DNA from: Paracamarosporium sp. OC-R06-R3
Lineage: Eukaryota > Ascomycota > Dothideomycetes > Pleosporales > Didymosphaeriaceae
DNA length: 64,000 nt
Direction: 5' to 3'
NCBI GenBank assembly: GCA_019828545.1
Contig: JACVRA010000144.1
Coordinates: 297,430 to 361,429 of the forward strand
Notes under the pieces: model-generated
Told to the model about the DNA's origin: nothing
The model's input: the letters and a program-made list of their open reading frames with translations, nothing else
Databases searched by the model: none
Part shown: positions 62,328 through 64,000 of the stretch, one piece after another
How the letters are laid out: the number at the start of each line of letters is the position of its first letter
How positions within the stretch are numbered: the first letter of the stretch is position 1
Position numbers and translations under genes: made by a program

Positions 62328-62981
62328 CTACCCAAAACTTGCCAACCATTTCTCTCCCGCACCCACATCATCTCTTCTCCCCTCAACACTCCACTTATTC
62401 CTGATCAAAACCTGCAACTCCCTCAAACACTCCTCCAACGACCGTCCCCTCGCGATCTTACCCTCCGACCACCCCAAGTCTTCATCCCCCAGGCAGACCG
62501 TAGCTTCCCACCATCCTTCCCGCTTAACAGCCTGCAACCTGAACCCTCTGAACCCGCCCTTATCGGTGAAATACCGCTTTGCTTCGCCTGCCCTCGATTA
62601 GCACTGTAGCACTGCATGACCACGACGCACGACCTCCACCATCACACTTCACAGCACCAAAGCAACGAACAAGAAAAGGGCAACCTTACGCCCCACATTA
62701 TCAGTCTCTCTTATCAGACACTGCCGGGAAATCTCCGAGCTTAAGGTCCGGGCTGCTCGGAGAATAGCATCGGCTTTCTGCTTGTGCTTCTGCAGGAATT
62801 TGAGGCGTTGAAGCGGCGTGCGTCTCCAGGTTGTTGGGTGCCAGTCTAGGACTTGCGATTTGGGGTTCTTGGTCGTGAAGCGTATGTCCCATGTTAGTGG
62901 TGGTGGAGATCCAGTTGGTGAGGGAGACGGCATCGTGTCGATGTAGGTTATGGTTATGGAGGTTTTGCGAGTGATGTTCAT
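62328..62981 (-). CDS. uncharacterised small basic protein, two exons
   Basis: Two exons, 62981-62690 and 62587-62328, around a 102-bp intron (gtaagg..gctaatc..ggcag) encode 183 residues; an internal ATG at 62933 would give 167. The join yields NVGREAKRYFTDKGGFRGFR. Exon 1 contains PLTWDIRFTTKNPKSQVLDWHP and a Lys/Arg-rich helix (LQRLKFLQKHKQKADAILRAA). Exon 2 has a compact EGWWEATVCLGDEDLGW block followed by an amphipathic helix (SLEECLRELQVLIRN). The composition looks like a real folded protein. I recognise no family. The basic N-terminus could be mitochondrial or ribosome-related, but this is a guess. Confidence 0.65.
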
Positions 62982-63028
62982 TAAGAGGGAGGGCGGAAGT
63001 TTGTTGGTCTAGAGGGTGAGTGAGTGAG

Positions 63029-63062
<34 letters not shown>

Positions 63063-64000
63063 GAGGCGTCCTTTGTTGGGCATGGCGGACAAAGCGTGAT
63101 TTGGGGTCTGTGATGGTGGCGGCAGCGTGGTAGCGTGTGAGGATATTCAAGAATCGATTTGGAGGTGCATTGCTGTTTACGAGCGCCGTGTAAGCCTTAG
63201 AAGGCGTTGCATGAGTACGGACCATATTGAAGAGATAATTATATATACTAAGATACATAGTGTGGCCGAGGTTGAGCTCATTAAAACGCTTTTTGTGATG
63301 TGTCAGTTGGTATTGATACGCGTAAATATGTTAAGTCGTAGTTCAACGAGAAGCTCGCTTTGCCAGAATTAGCTCCCACGAATCTAGCACCAAGTCATTT
63401 CCTGACAATGCGAAGTGACACTAAGTTCTCTTTCTAAGGATCCTTTGACATCTCATGCCCTTTAAGAGATTCTTAGTTAGCTTCACTAGTTGCAGGGAAG
63501 CTATAGAGATGTGCCAACAAAGAGCCTATTATGCATGGAACACAGCTGATTATTTTCTTGTTATTAACAACATTGAATCCCTTGATACGCCTGACCTGTA
63601 CCAACCTAGGGCATGTGTTGGATGTATGCTATAAGGGGAGTTGTGGGAACTAGAACTAATCAAGAGCAGCCGTGAACATAACGACAATAAAACTTGTACT
63701 CTAGCCACATTTAAGCCATCGTCAGAGCCCGTATATTACACTTTATCATGCTTCGAGATACTGCGACTTAAATCCGCTTACAAACCTAGCCAACAACGTG
63801 TCACGCCTTGAGGGACTCAGTGCCTCTAAGAGGTTATACTATAATAGAGCTGACTACGGTTACTAGTCAGCGATTCATCTATCCTATACTATCAATTCCA
63901 TAAAGTCGAGTCTGCATTGCTACTGCCAGTGAGGTGACAATATTTTTTTATACTTATAATACGTGTTGTGTTGGTAGGGACGGGTGGGAGCAAAGACTGT
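62982..64000. other. gene-free right edge of the window
   Basis: After the microsatellite the sequence from ~63220 to the end is AT-rich and stop-dense in all frames. I see no gene, RNA or repeat boundary. It could be the start of a repeat-rich or degraded region that continues beyond the window. Confidence 0.45.
63017..63062. repeat. GAGT/GAGAGT microsatellite
   Basis: About five GAGT units pass into four GAGAGT units, giving ~46 bp of pure purine-T repeat. It lies shortly upstream of the small two-exon gene on the minus strand and may fall in its 5' leader. Confidence 0.9.

Overview
The window looks like nuclear DNA of a filamentous ascomycete, most likely a dothideomycete of the Pleosporales type. 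Genes carry short GT..AG introns (mostly 41-116 bp) with CTAAC/CTGAC-like branch sites. The gene set is fungal (Zn2Cys6 regulators, NRDE-2, UTP10, a CPS1/DIP2-like double adenylation protein). Nothing here fixes the species. Exon structures below were worked out by hand from splice motifs, reading frame and family continuity. All coordinates are for the whole coding span including introns.

Layout. 0.2-1.9 kb: mitochondrial 3-oxoacid CoA-transferase (-). 2.3-3.65 kb: an array of about 25 short perfect or near-perfect palindromes arranged in pairs, upstream of that gene. 3.9-6.2 kb: Zn2Cys6 regulator (-). 6.2-12.5 kb: gene-poor, partly AT-rich stretch holding a secreted ADP-ribosyltransferase-like protein with a Cys/Lys repeat tail (-), a 101-residue orphan (+) and, at its right edge, a small secreted beta/gamma-crystallin-like protein (+). 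13.3-17.9 kb: a HERP/Usa1-like ubiquitin-like membrane protein (-) head to head with phosphatidylserine decarboxylase PSD1 (+). 18.3-20.4 kb: SDR oxidoreductase (+) tail to tail with adenine deaminase (-). 20.4-23.7 kb: no supportable gene. 23.7-26.5 kb: second Zn2Cys6 regulator (+). 28.5-32.3 kb: glutamate decarboxylase (+) tail to tail with a DUF1989 protein (-). 32.7-34.8 kb: LEU4 (-). 35.5-37.3 kb: DENND11/LCHN-like protein (-). 37.5-46.5 kb: UTP10 (-) head to head with NRDE-2 (+). 47.1-48.4 kb: WD40 protein (+). 49.8-51.6 kb: ferric reductase-like protein (-). 54.7-60.6 kb: CPS1-like protein (-) head to head with a peroxisomal acyl-CoA thioesterase (+), which is tail to tail with a small unknown spliced gene (-). 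The last kilobase is a microsatellite followed by AT-rich DNA.

Most genes are unrelated housekeeping functions: ketone/CoA metabolism, phospholipid synthesis, purine salvage, GABA shunt, leucine synthesis, ribosome biogenesis and RNA surveillance. No biosynthetic cluster is evident. The two unusual regions are the palindrome array next to the CoA-transferase promoter and the gene-poor compartment with two secreted-protein genes.
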